Source: Rhizomicrobium palustre
GTDB taxonomy: Bacteria; Pseudomonadota; Alphaproteobacteria; Micropepsales; Micropepsaceae
Direction of reading: 5' to 3'
Assembly: GCF_011761565.1 (NCBI RefSeq)
Contig: NZ_JAASRM010000001.1
Location: 1,116,139 to 1,180,138 of the forward strand
Length of the DNA: 64,000 nt
How positions within the stretch are numbered: the first letter of the stretch is position 1; each line of letters starts with the position of its first letter. This document shows positions 1-8,863 of this stretch, in pieces. The position numbers and the translations under genes were made by a program. A model generated the notes under the pieces. It was not told the DNA's origin, did not search any database, and saw only the letters and a list, made by a program, of their open reading frames with translations.

Positions 1-96
1 AAACGCTTCCATGCGGGCAGAAAGACCAGCGGGAAGGTAAAGATCAAGCCCCCCGGCCTTGCTTTGGCCAAAAGGAAGCGTCAGGACGGGCCCATT

Positions 97-1173
97 ATGG
101 AGGCAACCCTCGAAAAGTTGATGATCCGGATCGCGCCGCACAGGGCGGTGCAATGGGGGATTGTGCTTGGCTTTTCGCTGCTCTTTCTCGCCGCGCTGGA
201 GGCGCTTGATATTCCCGCCGGGCTTTTGCTGGGACCGATGATCGCGGGCATCCTTTTTGCCGCAGCGGGCGGCAGCATCCGCGTGCCGGCCCCCCTTTAT
301 GGCACGGCGCAAGCCCTGATCGGCGCGATGATCGCAAGCGCGCTGCCCTTTTCCCATCTCGGCAATATCCTCACCAATTGGCCGGTGCTGCTCTTGGGCG
401 TGGGCTCCACCATCATCGCCGCGGCTACTATCGGCTTTGTCCTGGCGCGCGGACGCGTGCTGCCCGGCACCACCGCGATCTGGGGTTCTTCCCCCGGCGC
501 GGCCTCGACCATGGTGGTGATGGCGGAAGTCTTTGGCGCCGATGTGCGCCTCGTCGCCTTCATGCAATATCTGCGTGTGATGTGTGTGGCGGGGCTTGCC
601 TCATTGACGGCCAGCATCACCATGACCACGAGTGGCCATGCGCCGAACCCCATTGATTGGTTTCCCGCATTTGATGGTGTGAGCTTTGTGCTGACTCTGG
701 CAGTGGCCTTCGGCTCCGGCCTTGCCGCGCATCTGTTGAAGATTCCTGCGGGCGGGCTTCTTACCCCGATGGTGGCCTGCATTCTTGCCAGCGAAGCCGG
801 CCTCACCATCGTGCTTCCGCCTTGGCTTCTCGCCATCGCTTACGCGCTGTTCGGCTGGACCATTGGCCTGCGCTTCACACGCGCGGTGTTTCTGCACGCG
901 GCCCGCGCGCTGCCGCGCCTATTGGGGGCGATTTTTCTTTTGATCGCGATCTGCGCCGGCTTCGGTTTCGCGCTTTCGGCGTTCGCCGGGATTGATCCTT
1001 TGACCGCTTATCTTGCCACCAGCCCTGGCGGCGCGGATTCGGTTGCCATCATTGCGGCCTCTGCACCCGTAGATGTCGGTTTTGTCATGACCATGCAGAT
1101 GGCCCGCTTCCTGGTCGTGACGGCGACCGGCCCCGCTCTGGCCAAGCTTTTGGCGGGAAAAGTGACTTCTTAA
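97..1173 (+). CDS. AbrB family integral membrane protein (AbrB duplication / ammonia monooxygenase-like)
   Basis: A polytopic inner-membrane protein of 358 residues with about ten hydrophobic segments in two similar halves. Each half carries a small-residue stretch of the type GSSPGAAS (first half) and TSPGGADSVAII (second half), which marks the AbrB/PF05145 membrane family once annotated as putative ammonia monooxygenase; the function is unknown and a transport role is only inferred. The ATG at 97 is preferred because AGGACGGG lies 6-8 bases upstream; an in-frame TTG at 64 would add 11 residues. Nothing can be said of the 5' neighbour. Confidence 0.8.
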   Translation: MEATLEKLMIRIAPHRAVQWGIVLGFSLLFLAALEALDIPAGLLLGPMIAGILFAAAGGSIRVPAPLYGTAQALIGAMIASALPFSHLGNILTNWPVLLLGVGSTIIAAATIGFVLARGRVLPGTTAIWGSSPGAASTMVVMAEVFGADVRLVAFMQYLRVMCVAGLASLTASITMTTSGHAPNPIDWFPAFDGVSFVLTLAVAFGSGLAAHLLKIPAGGLLTPMVACILASEAGLTIVLPPWLLAIAYALFGWTIGLRFTRAVFLHAARALPRLLGAIFLLIAICAGFGFALSAFAGIDPLTAYLATSPGGADSVAIIAASAPVDVGFVMTMQMARFLVVTATGPALAKLLAGKVTS

Positions 1174-1289
1174 AGCCAGTCCTACGCAACAAAGCGGCTC
1201 TTCCTGGCTGACAGGGCGTTAACATAGCGCCAGTCTTGAATCCGCCCCAAATTTGGGCCACCAAACGCGCATCTTGGGGAGCGGACCGA

Positions 1290-3368
1290 ATGTTTGATGG
1301 GTTCTTGCGCGCGGGTAGCGCCTTGGGAGAGTGGATCATCCGCAACAATCGCACACTGTTGAAAATCGCCGTCTGGGCGGTGGGCATCATCACCTTACCG
1401 CTGCTTGGGCTTTGGCTGTTGCCGATTGTCTTAGGACTTATCGCGCCGCCGCTCGACAGATCGCAAGATCTTTACGCGCTGAACCGCCCCGTCGCCTTCA
1501 CCTTCCTCGACGCGAAAGGCGAAGTGATCGGACGCCGTGGCGCCGCGGTGGGCGAACGCCTGACGCTGGAACAGATGCCCGCTTATCTTCCCGCCGCCTT
1601 CATCGCGATGGAAGACCGCCGCTTCTATGAGCATCACGCGATCGATCCGCGTGGCATCGTGCGCGCGCTGGTGGCCGATATCCGCGCCCGTCACGCGGTC
1701 GCCGGTGGCTCCACCATCACCGAACAGACCGCCAAGATTCTCTACACCAATCAGGAACGCACGCTCTCGCGCCGCTTAAAGACCGAGCTTGATGCGGCGA
1801 TGCTGGAAAAGTCGCTCTCCAAGAAAGAGATTTTGGAGCTTTACCTCAACCGCATCTATCTCGGCTCTGGCGCTTATGGCGTCGATGGTGCCGCCCATAT
1901 CTATTTCGGCAAATCGGCACGTGAGCTTTCGCTGGCCGAAGCCGCCATGCTCGCCACGCTAACCCGCGCGCCGTCCGTCTTCTCGCCGCGCCGCGATCTC
2001 GCTGCGGCGCAGGAACGCGCCGATGTCGTGCTCTCCACCATGGTGGAAACCGGCGCCATTACCGAGGCGCAAGCGAAAGCCGCGCATGATCACCCCGCCG
2101 TGGTGGTGGATCGCGCCACCGCCGAAGCGCGCAACTATTATCTCGATGCGGCGCGCGAAGAAGCTTTGCGGCTGGCGCAAGCCAGCGGCCAGGCGGTCGG
2201 CGGCGATCTTACCGTGCGCACGACGCTGGAACCCAAAATCCAGGACATCGCACGGCGCACCGCCCATTCGGTGATCACCGGCAAGCAGGGTCAGAAGGCC
2301 AATGCGCATGAAGCCGCGGTGGTGGTGATGAAGCCCGATGGCGCCGTCTCGGCCATGATCGGCGGTGTCGACTACACCGAATCCACCTTTAATCGCGCCA
2401 TTCAGGCCCATCGCCAGCCTGGTTCCGCCTTCAAGCCTTTCGTCTATCTCGCAGCGTTGGAAGCAGGCGTTTCGCCTTGGGAGACGCGTGAAGATACGCC
2501 GATCTCGATCAATGGCTGGACCCCGACCAATTTCGGCGGGCGCTCTTATGGCACCATCATGCTCGCCGATGCCTTGGCCCATTCGGTCAACACCATCGCG
2601 GTGCAGCTCTCCCAGGAAGTCGGCATTGATACGGTCGTGGACGCGGCCAAGCGCTGTGGCATCACTTCCAAGCTCACGCCTAACGCCTCGCTGGCGCTGG
2701 GTACCGCCGAAGTGACGCCGCTGGAACTGACCAGCGCTTATGCGACCTTCGCTTCGGGCGGGCTGCGCGTGCGTCCCTATATGGTGACGCAGGTGAATGG
2801 CCCCGACGGGCGCACGCTGTATAAGCGCAAGGATGTGCCGGGCGAACGCGTGGTGGCGAGCCATGTCAATCGCGACCTCCTCGCCATGATGTTCGGCGTG
2901 GTCAGCCACGGCACCGGCTTCTCCGCCAACCTGATGGATCGCGAGGCCGCGGGCAAAACCGGCACCACCCAGGATTATCACGATGCCTGGTTCGTCGGCT
3001 TCACCACCGATTATGTGACGGGCGTCTGGGTTGGCAATGATGACTCTTCGCCGATGCGCAATGTCACCGGCGGCACCCTGCCCGCGCAAATCTGGAAAAC
3101 GGTGATGAAGGTCGCCGAAGCGGGTCTGCCGCCCAAAGGTCTTGACCGTTCGCCGCCGCAGGATGCCGAGAATGGCGAGATGACGCTGGAATCCGGCCCA
3201 GGCGGCTTCACCGCCGATGACGAGGCCGCCATCAACCGCACGCCGCAAATCGAGGGCCAGAGCGAAGGCCCGCAGGAGAAGAAGAAATCCACGGGCGGTC
3301 TCTTCAACTGGCTGTTCGGCGGCGACGATAAGGAAAAGCAGAATAATCAATCCAGTCGCGACGACTAG
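1290..3368 (+). CDS. Class A penicillin-binding protein (PBP1A family), glycosyltransferase/transpeptidase
   Basis: Bifunctional peptidoglycan synthase anchored in the inner membrane and acting in the periplasm. The 692-residue protein has an N-terminal membrane segment (about 25-52), a GT51 domain with the EDRRFYEHHA motif (Glu about 108), then a transpeptidase domain with SAFK (nucleophile Ser about 379), SVN (about 432) and KTGTTQD (about 556). The C-terminus is charged and disordered, rich in Glu/Lys. The length suits the shorter alphaproteobacterial PBP1A, which lacks the large OB insert of E. coli MrcA. ATG 1290 has GGGGAGCGG upstream; an in-frame TTG at 1236 would add 18 residues. A perfect 12-bp palindrome, CCCAAATTTGGG, sits at 1246-1257 ahead of the start. 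Confidence 0.95.
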   Translation: MFDGFLRAGSALGEWIIRNNRTLLKIAVWAVGIITLPLLGLWLLPIVLGLIAPPLDRSQDLYALNRPVAFTFLDAKGEVIGRRGAAVGERLTLEQMPAYLPAAFIAMEDRRFYEHHAIDPRGIVRALVADIRARHAVAGGSTITEQTAKILYTNQERTLSRRLKTELDAAMLEKSLSKKEILELYLNRIYLGSGAYGVDGAAHIYFGKSARELSLAEAAMLATLTRAPSVFSPRRDLAAAQERADVVLSTMVETGAITEAQAKAAHDHPAVVVDRATAEARNYYLDAAREEALRLAQASGQAVGGDLTVRTTLEPKIQDIARRTAHSVITGKQGQKANAHEAAVVVMKPDGAVSAMIGGVDYTESTFNRAIQAHRQPGSAFKPFVYLAALEAGVSPWETREDTPISINGWTPTNFGGRSYGTIMLADALAHSVNTIAVQLSQEVGIDTVVDAAKRCGITSKLTPNASLALGTAEVTPLELTSAYATFASGGLRVRPYMVTQVNGPDGRTLYKRKDVPGERVVASHVNRDLLAMMFGVVSHGTGFSANLMDREAAGKTGTTQDYHDAWFVGFTTDYVTGVWVGNDDSSPMRNVTGGTLPAQIWKTVMKVAEAGLPPKGLDRSPPQDAENGEMTLESGPGGFTADDEAAINRTPQIEGQSEGPQEKKKSTGGLFNWLFGGDDKEKQNNQSSRDD

Positions 3369-3388
3369 AACCGATCAACAAACTCTCA

Positions 3389-3414
3389 AAAAGGCGCTCT
3401 TCGGGGCGCCTTTT
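3389..3414 (+). terminator. Rho-independent terminator after PBP1A
   Basis: Perfect 9-bp stem AAAAGGCGC/GCGCCTTTT with an 8-nt loop, 20 bases after the PBP stop codon and ending in a T run. Confidence 0.85.
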
Positions 3415-3507
3415 ATGTTTTGCGTTATCGTTTTGGTGAGACCGAGCCGCTACCCTCGATTGCAAGGTGCCATGGGCACGCCCATCGGACCACGGGGGAG
3501 GTTCGAG

Positions 3508-3909
3508 ATGAAATCCTATCTGGTCTACGGGCTTTTCGCGGTGACCATCACAGTCGCAGCAGTCCTGCTGCTGAAAGACCCAGGCACCAAAGGCCGCGAG
3601 CTCATCATCTCCAACTCTAGCGATAATCGCATCTCGGTGGTCACCACCTTGGAAGGCGACGAGAATTCGCTCGAAGCCATCTATCACATCTACCTGCGCT
3701 CCAACGCCACTGGCGCCAAGCCCGACGAAATCGCCTGGGTCACACGATCCAACCAAGCCTATGCGCGATGGGGGAATGACGACACCGTTGAGCTGGTCGT
3801 CGATGGCGGAGAGGTTCATTACACCCGCGCCAGCGACGTGCCCGTTCCGGTACAAGCCGGAGATCGCATCCGCCAGATCGCGATCTTGCTGATATTCACC
3901 CGAAGCTGA
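3508..3909 (+). CDS. Hypothetical membrane-anchored protein
   Basis: 133 residues with one N-terminal hydrophobic segment (about residues 4-22, probably an uncleaved anchor) followed by a soluble, beta-rich region with many Asp, Thr and Val. No family is recognised. ATG 3508 follows a strong ribosome binding site, GGGGGAGG, 6 bases upstream; a long upstream extension of the frame crosses the PBP terminator and is not coding. It is a single-gene unit between the PBP terminator and the hcp promoter. A weak stem, GGTGC/GCACC (3924-3942), follows the stop and may end its transcript. Confidence 0.65.
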   Translation: MKSYLVYGLFAVTITVAAVLLLKDPGTKGRELIISNSSDNRISVVTTLEGDENSLEAIYHIYLRSNATGAKPDEIAWVTRSNQAYARWGNDDTVELVVDGGEVHYTRASDVPVPVQAGDRIRQIAILLIFTRS

Positions 3910-4025
3910 CAGCAAAGCAGATAGGTGCCTCCAAAGTGCACCATTTTGTTTGCGTTGCACTCTTAATTAGCCGCGACAATCCGTCAATTCGCATACCTCT
4001 TTTATGGGGCGTACAGTTTCACAAT

Positions 4026-4046
4026 AGATGCACGTAGAATGCATCT
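4026..4046 (+). promoter_or_regulatory. NsrR-like operator upstream of hcp
   Basis: Inverted repeat AGATGCA-N7-TGCATCT, 37 bases before the hcp start. The 10-1-10 geometry and the AGATGCA/TGCATCT ends agree with the known NsrR consensus (AAGATGYATTT and its complement), and hcp is the most widespread NsrR target. Binding is inferred; no nsrR gene lies in this window. Confidence 0.7.
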
Positions 4047-4083
4047 TTAAGGGAACGCAAACGCAAAATCCAAGGAAGAGAAA

Positions 4084-5748
4084 ATGTTCTGCTATCAATG
4101 CGAACAAACCCAATTCGATGAAGGCCGCCATGGCTGCTTCGGCTCACGCGGGGCTTGCGGCAAGGATGCGGCGACCAGCGATCTGCAGGATGTGCTGATC
4201 CATCTCTGCAAAGGCATCGCGCAATATACCGCGAAGGCCCGCGCGCTCGGCGCATCCGATATCGAGATCGATCGCTTTGTCAGCTTCGCCGTCTTCACCA
4301 CCCTCACCAATGTCAATTTCGATGCGGAGAAATTCGTCGCCTGGATTCACCAAGCCGCGTCGGTGCGTGACCGCGCGAAGGCGATGTATGAAGCTGCTGC
4401 CAAAGAAGCTGGAAAGCCGGTGGAAGCCTTGAGCGGCCCCGCCCTTTTCCAGCCTGCCGCCGATCAAGCCGGGCTTCTCGCCCAGGCCCAGGAAACAGGC
4501 ATTCTCTACGGCATCGAGAAGCTTGGCGAAAACGCGGTGGGCTTGCGTTCGTTGCTGCTCTTCGGGGTGAAAGGTGTTGCCGCCTATGGTCACCATGCGA
4601 GCGTGCTGGGTGAAGAGCGCGAGGCGGTGTTCGCGGGCATCGAACGCGCCCTGGTGAGCCTTTCCACAGAGGAGGCCGATCTTGGCCTGCTGCTCGAAGA
4701 AGGGCTTGAACTTGGCCGGGTGAATTTCACCGCCATGGAAGCGCTTGATAAAGCCAATACCGCCACCTTTGGCTCGCCCGTGCCGACGGCGGTGCGCGTG
4801 ACGCCGGTCAAGGGCAAGGCCATCCTTGTTTCCGGCCATGACCTGAAAGACCTTCTGGTGCTGCTCAAAGCCACCGAAGGCACAGGCATCAACGTCTATA
4901 CCCATGGCGAGATGCTGCCCGCGCATGGCTATCCCGGCCTCAAGAAATTTCCGCATCTCGCGGGCAATTACGGCGGCGCCTGGCAGGATCAGCAGATCGA
5001 GTTCGCCGAATTCCCCGGGCCGATCATTCTCACCTCCAATTGCCTGATCAAGCCGACGCCGAAATATAAGGATCGTGTTTATACGCTGGGGCCGGTCGGC
5101 TGGCCGGGTGTGAAGCATCTTTCCGGTGAAGACTACAGCGCGATAATCGCACACGCGCAAAACCTGCCCGGCTTTACCGAAGACGGCGCCGATAAAACCA
5201 TCCTCGTCGGCTTCGGCCGCGAGGCGGTTCTTTCGGTGGCCGACAAGGTGATCGGCGCGGTGAAGGACGGCGCGATCAAGCATTTCTTCCTGGTGGGCGG
5301 TTGTGACGGCGCCAAATCCGGCCGCAACTACTTCACCGATTTTGCCGAGAACGCGCCGAAGGATACGGTGGTCTTGACGCTGGGCTGCGGCAAATACCGC
5401 TTCAACAAACATGATTTCGGCACCGTGGCGGGGCTGCCGCGTCTCCTCGATGTCGGCCAATGCAACGACGCCTATTCGGCCCTCATCATCGCCACCAAAC
5501 TCGCCGAGGCTTTCGGCGTGGGCGTCAATGAATTGCCGCTGTCTTTGATCGTCTCCTGGTTCGAACAGAAAGCGGCGGCGATTTTGCTGACGCTGCTTGC
5601 GCTCGGCGTGAGGAATATCCGCCTTGGCCCGACGCTGCCGGTCTTCCTCACCCCGGCGCTGGTCAATGTGCTGGTGGAGAAATTCGGCATCGCGCCGATT
5701 GGCGATGCCAATGCCGATATCGCGGCCTGCATGGCGCGGGTGGCGTAA
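4084..5748 (+). CDS. hcp: Hybrid cluster protein (hydroxylamine reductase / NO reductase)
   Basis: Cytoplasmic Fe-S protein that detoxifies nitric oxide or hydroxylamine under low oxygen. The 554-residue length matches the family. N-terminal cysteines C3, C6, C18 and C25 have the C-x2-C-x11-C-x6-C spacing of class II (facultative aerobe) Hcp. Hybrid-cluster ligand regions are visible as [33 protein letters not shown] and [11 protein letters not shown]. The usual NADH reductase partner hcr is not adjacent. An NsrR-type palindrome in the promoter argues for induction by nitrosative stress. ATG 4084 follows AAGGAAGAG. Confidence 0.97.
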   Translation: MFCYQCEQTQFDEGRHGCFGSRGACGKDAATSDLQDVLIHLCKGIAQYTAKARALGASDIEIDRFVSFAVFTTLTNVNFDAEKFVAWIHQAASVRDRAKAMYEAAAKEAGKPVEALSGPALFQPAADQAGLLAQAQETGILYGIEKLGENAVGLRSLLLFGVKGVAAYGHHASVLGEEREAVFAGIERALVSLSTEEADLGLLLEEGLELGRVNFTAMEALDKANTATFGSPVPTAVRVTPVKGKAILVSGHDLKDLLVLLKATEGTGINVYTHGEMLPAHGYPGLKKFPHLAGNYGGAWQDQQIEFAEFPGPIILTSNCLIKPTPKYKDRVYTLGPVGWPGVKHLSGEDYSAIIAHAQNLPGFTEDGADKTILVGFGREAVLSVADKVIGAVKDGAIKHFFLVGGCDGAKSGRNYFTDFAENAPKDTVVLTLGCGKYRFNKHDFGTVAGLPRLLDVGQCNDAYSALIIATKLAEAFGVGVNELPLSLIVSWFEQKAAAILLTLLALGVRNIRLGPTLPVFLTPALVNVLVEKFGIAPIGDANADIAACMARVA

Positions 5749-5753
5749 CTGCC

Positions 5754-5895
5754 TGTCATCCCGGACGCGCCCTCGGCGATCTCAACATTCGCACTGGGGC
5801 GCGATCCGGGACCCATTTCAAAATCTGTGCAACGTCCGGGTGGATCCCGGGTCTCTCAGCCGATGCGGTGCATCGCCTGATCGCCCGGGATGACA
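5754..5895. repeat. Long palindromic intergenic repeat, TGTCATCCCGG family, copy 1
   Basis: 142-bp element with terminal arms TGTCATCCCGG (5754-5764) and CCGGGATGACA (5885-5895), filling the space between the convergent hcp and GH9 genes. Inner GATCCGGGACCCA and GGATCCCGGGTCTC blocks give further pairing. Copy 2 (34302-34446) shares the arms and the inner GCGCGATCCGGGACCCA block. It may act as a two-way terminator. Confidence 0.8.
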
Positions 5896-5899
5896 ACCC

Positions 5900-8383
5900 T
5901 TATTCCTTCGCCGCTTCGATCGCGGCCTGGGCAGCGAGGATGTAGCCCGACGCGCCCGCAACAGTGGCTTCATTCTCGAACCACAAGAACGGCCAATCGA
6001 CCTTTTGCTCGGGATAATCCGGCTGGATCACGATCACGCCGGGCGTCAAGGCGCCAGGCACAAAGGAGTAATCCGCGCGGTTATGGCCATACATGATGAG
6101 CTTGGACGAGGTGCCCACGCCCGTCACCAGCGAGAGATTATGCACTGGATGACGGCCCAAGAGATAATCGATGGCCGCCAGCGAATATTCCTTGCCGATG
6201 AGATCGGGGAAGGCCTTGTGCAACAGATACATGGTGTTGCCGAACATGGCGACCTGACCTGACCCGGCCCATGTGCCAAGCCCGACAGGAACATTGAACG
6301 GCGTCTTGGCAAGCTCGGCATCGAGCTTGGGCTTATTGGCTTTGACGAGGGTTTCAAGTTCCTGGCGATAAGAGGCATCCATATACGGGATGGCCAACAC
6401 CACCTCACCCGCGAGGAAGTTGAAATACTTGCCCACCACCGGCATCAAGGATTTCAGCTTGGCGGTATAGAGCGGATCACCCTTGGTGGTGAGGATCAAC
6501 TCCACCGTGGCCGACACCGCGGCGGCATCAAGCCAATCGGGCATATCATCCCGGCCCGGACGATCCTTGCGGTCGCCAAGGTTTTGCTGATTGGCCCAAA
6601 GCTTCTTGGCTGCTTCAAGCGCTTCCGCCGACAAGGCCGGATCGGAGTCTTTCAAAGCGCGCGCCGAGGCCGCCAGCCCCGAAGCCACCATGTAATTGAC
6701 CGACGGCACATCGGTGGTGAAGGCCCAGCGATCATCCGGCGTGCCGGAGCGGTCGCCCTTGATCTCGCCCACTTTGAGGCTTGGGTCATAAAGCAGGCGA
6801 TCGGTTTGCGAGCCGGAATCGCCCAGATGGGTGTATTGCTTCAAGACCGGATCGATGATGCCGACAATGGCGTGACCGAAGGTCTTATACTGCGCCAGAA
6901 GCTGGAAGGTGCCATGGCGGATTTGCTGGATGGCATCGTCGGTGCCGTCTGGCTTGCGGATTTCGACCGCGCGGGCTTTTTCATCGACCGTGGTCTCATC
7001 CCATTTCAGGCCGAAGATTTCGCGCGCACGCACCAGATCGCGCACCACTTCGGCATTTTGCGGCGTCTGGATGTCGTAATCGCCCGCATCCTGCCAGCCG
7101 CCGATATTGAGGCCCGGAATATGCTCGCCCGGCTTGAAGGGCGAATCCAGATTGGGGCCCATCTTATAGCCGTCGAAATGGATGGTGTTGGGCGGCGCCT
7201 GACGGGCATCATCCATATGCGAAAGGCCGGACCAGACGCGATACTGTTCGCGGATCGACATATGGTCCATCTGCTCGGCGATATAGGTGTCGAGCGAGGC
7301 ATGCCAGATATTGGCATAGGCATCCGTGGCAATCGGGAAAGGATTGGTGGTCTTGCCCGCATAGGAGATGGCGTAAACGCCCGGCTCCTTCACGCTTGAG
7401 AAATCGAAGCTCGCATAGTTATAGCGGGTCCATTTCCCCCAAGGCTTGATCTTGCCTTTCAAGACCGGCGTGAACTTGCCATCAGCGCCGACCTTGACGA
7501 GTTCGGCCTCATCCGGCGCTTTGAACAAGGGATCAAGCTCGATCAGCGCGGATTTAGAGCGGCCCGGCGTATAGCCCGCCTGATTGAACGACACCACCGG
7601 CTCACGCGTCCAGCCCGGGATCACATTGGGCTTCACATGCCAGACGATGGCGTTCTTGGTAACACCCGCGGGGATCAGCGCGCGCACCACGAACCAGCCG
7701 TTCTGGGCGCGGTTGCGCGCATCATAAAGCGCGATGGGCGCAGCGTCGGAGGTGATCGAGACTCGCGTCAACGGATCTTCCGGCGAGAGCGTGATCGAGT
7801 GAGCGCCTTTGGCGAGCGGCTCGGGATCACCCGAACCATCTTTCAGCATCGGTCCAGCCGGTGTGCGCGGGAACAGCCCCGGCGCGCCATCCATCACATA
7901 GGTCTTGCCGAAATAAGAGGTCGGCAGGAAATCGAGATTGAATCCGGCCTTGCCCTCGAGATCCTTCGGCAGCGGCTTGTCGAGATTGACGACAATGCGA
8001 AAGCCGCCCTCTTCGGGGGTGACTTCTGTCGTGTAGCTGAGCCCCTTGGCGGGATAGCCCGACTTCGCCACGACCTGATTAGGGGCCTTGCCCGCTTTGC
8101 GCGACACAAAGGTCGGGATCGGGTCCCACTGCTCAGGCGTGGGGTTCAGACGAATCTCGCCGTCCGTCGCGATGCGTTCGCCATGCAGGACGATCTGCAA
8201 GGCGGCGTTTTTTTCGTCGAAGAAGATGGGGTGGAATTTGTTGTGATCGATGAAAACGCTAAGACCTTGTTCTTCCAGCGTTTCGTTGGCGCTGCGGACA
8301 AGCCCCGCAGCAGCGCAGGACGGCGCCGCCACGAGCAAAGCAATCAGTCCGGCAACGCCGCTTTTGTATGTTTTGTGCGGCAT
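5900..8383 (-). CDS. Glycoside hydrolase family 9 protein (endoglucanase-like) with N-terminal accessory domain
   Basis: Secreted beta-glucan hydrolase of 827 residues. A signal peptide (about 1-26) precedes a beta-rich domain of unknown type (about 30-255), an Ig-like CelD_N domain starting near EPVVSFNQAGYTPGRSK (about 261), and the GH9 catalytic domain from about 355. Catalytic landmarks are GGWQDAGDYD (428-437, Asp base) and FENEATVAGASGY (Glu about 805, acid). The active-site sequences depart from those of classical cellulases, so the substrate may be another beta-glucan. ATG 8383 follows AGGGAGAG. It is divergent from the sulfite reductase cluster, and an imperfect LacI-type operator overlaps its leader. 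The region before the Ig-like domain is about 230 residues longer than in minimal GH9 enzymes. Confidence 0.85.
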   Translation of the reverse strand: MPHKTYKSGVAGLIALLVAAPSCAAAGLVRSANETLEEQGLSVFIDHNKFHPIFFDEKNAALQIVLHGERIATDGEIRLNPTPEQWDPIPTFVSRKAGKAPNQVVAKSGYPAKGLSYTTEVTPEEGGFRIVVNLDKPLPKDLEGKAGFNLDFLPTSYFGKTYVMDGAPGLFPRTPAGPMLKDGSGDPEPLAKGAHSITLSPEDPLTRVSITSDAAPIALYDARNRAQNGWFVVRALIPAGVTKNAIVWHVKPNVIPGWTREPVVSFNQAGYTPGRSKSALIELDPLFKAPDEAELVKVGADGKFTPVLKGKIKPWGKWTRYNYASFDFSSVKEPGVYAISYAGKTTNPFPIATDAYANIWHASLDTYIAEQMDHMSIREQYRVWSGLSHMDDARQAPPNTIHFDGYKMGPNLDSPFKPGEHIPGLNIGGWQDAGDYDIQTPQNAEVVRDLVRAREIFGLKWDETTVDEKARAVEIRKPDGTDDAIQQIRHGTFQLLAQYKTFGHAIVGIIDPVLKQYTHLGDSGSQTDRLLYDPSLKVGEIKGDRSGTPDDRWAFTTDVPSVNYMVASGLAASARALKDSDPALSAEALEAAKKLWANQQNLGDRKDRPGRDDMPDWLDAAAVSATVELILTTKGDPLYTAKLKSLMPVVGKYFNFLAGEVVLAIPYMDASYRQELETLVKANKPKLDAELAKTPFNVPVGLGTWAGSGQVAMFGNTMYLLHKAFPDLIGKEYSLAAIDYLLGRHPVHNLSLVTGVGTSSKLIMYGHNRADYSFVPGALTPGVIVIQPDYPEQKVDWPFLWFENEATVAGASGYILAAQAAIEAAKE

Positions 8384-8393
8384 TATTCTCTCC

Positions 8394-8412
8394 CTGATAA
8401 CGCTACCGTAGC
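8394..8412 (-). promoter_or_regulatory. Candidate LacI-type operator in the GH9 leader
   Basis: On the minus strand GGTAGCGTTATC has the central CG and near-palindromic halves typical of LacI-family sugar regulators. A second dyad, GCTAC-c-GTAGC (8402-8412), overlaps it. It lies 11-29 bases before the GH9 start, where it could block transcription. No LacI gene is in the window. Confidence 0.3.
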
Positions 8413-8581
8413 AGGGGGCCAGGGGACCGCCTAGCGGTGCACGAGGAAGTGATATCTTCCCGTGAAGGGTGTAATTTACCTCTCACCAAAAAGTACATCT
8501 GTGCAGTGTTGTTTTGCTTTATTCACACCTCGCGCGCTGTAATGGCTTGATTTCTGGGCCTCAAGGTGGGAGGTGTAGAGC

Positions 8582-8860
8582 ATGGCACAGAAGCTCACCG
8601 CGAACCGGCTGGTTGACGGCATCGTCCTGTATTGGAAGGGCGAAGGCTGGATCGAAAATTTTGCTGAGGCCGATCTTTTCGAGGATGAAACGGTGGCCAA
8701 AGCCGCTCTCGAGGCGGCCCGCGCCTCGGTGGCGCGCAACGAGGTCGTGAATCCCTATTTCGTCGAGCTGAAGGGCGAGCAACCCTTGAAGGAGCGCGAA
8801 ATCATCCGCGCCGCGGGCCCCAGTGTGCGCCCCGATCTCGGCAAGCAGGCGGAGGGCTGA
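8582..8860 (+). CDS. DUF2849 domain-containing protein
   Basis: Small soluble protein of 92 residues that begins MAQKLTANRLVDG and matches the DUF2849 family, which lies beside assimilatory sulfite reductase genes in alphaproteobacteria. Its role is unknown; an accessory role for the reductase is inferred from constant linkage. ATG 8582 follows GGTGGGAGG. It ends 3 bases before cysI, so the two are translated from one transcript. Confidence 0.85.
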   Translation: MAQKLTANRLVDGIVLYWKGEGWIENFAEADLFEDETVAKAALEAARASVARNEVVNPYFVELKGEQPLKEREIIRAAGPSVRPDLGKQAEG

Positions 8861-8863
8861 CCC

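Noticed and set aside
1959-3350. Minus-strand ORF of 463 codons opposite the PBP gene
   Set aside because: It is the antisense shadow of a well-identified PBP with complete motifs; composition is His/Arg-rich, as expected of GC-rich antisense frames.
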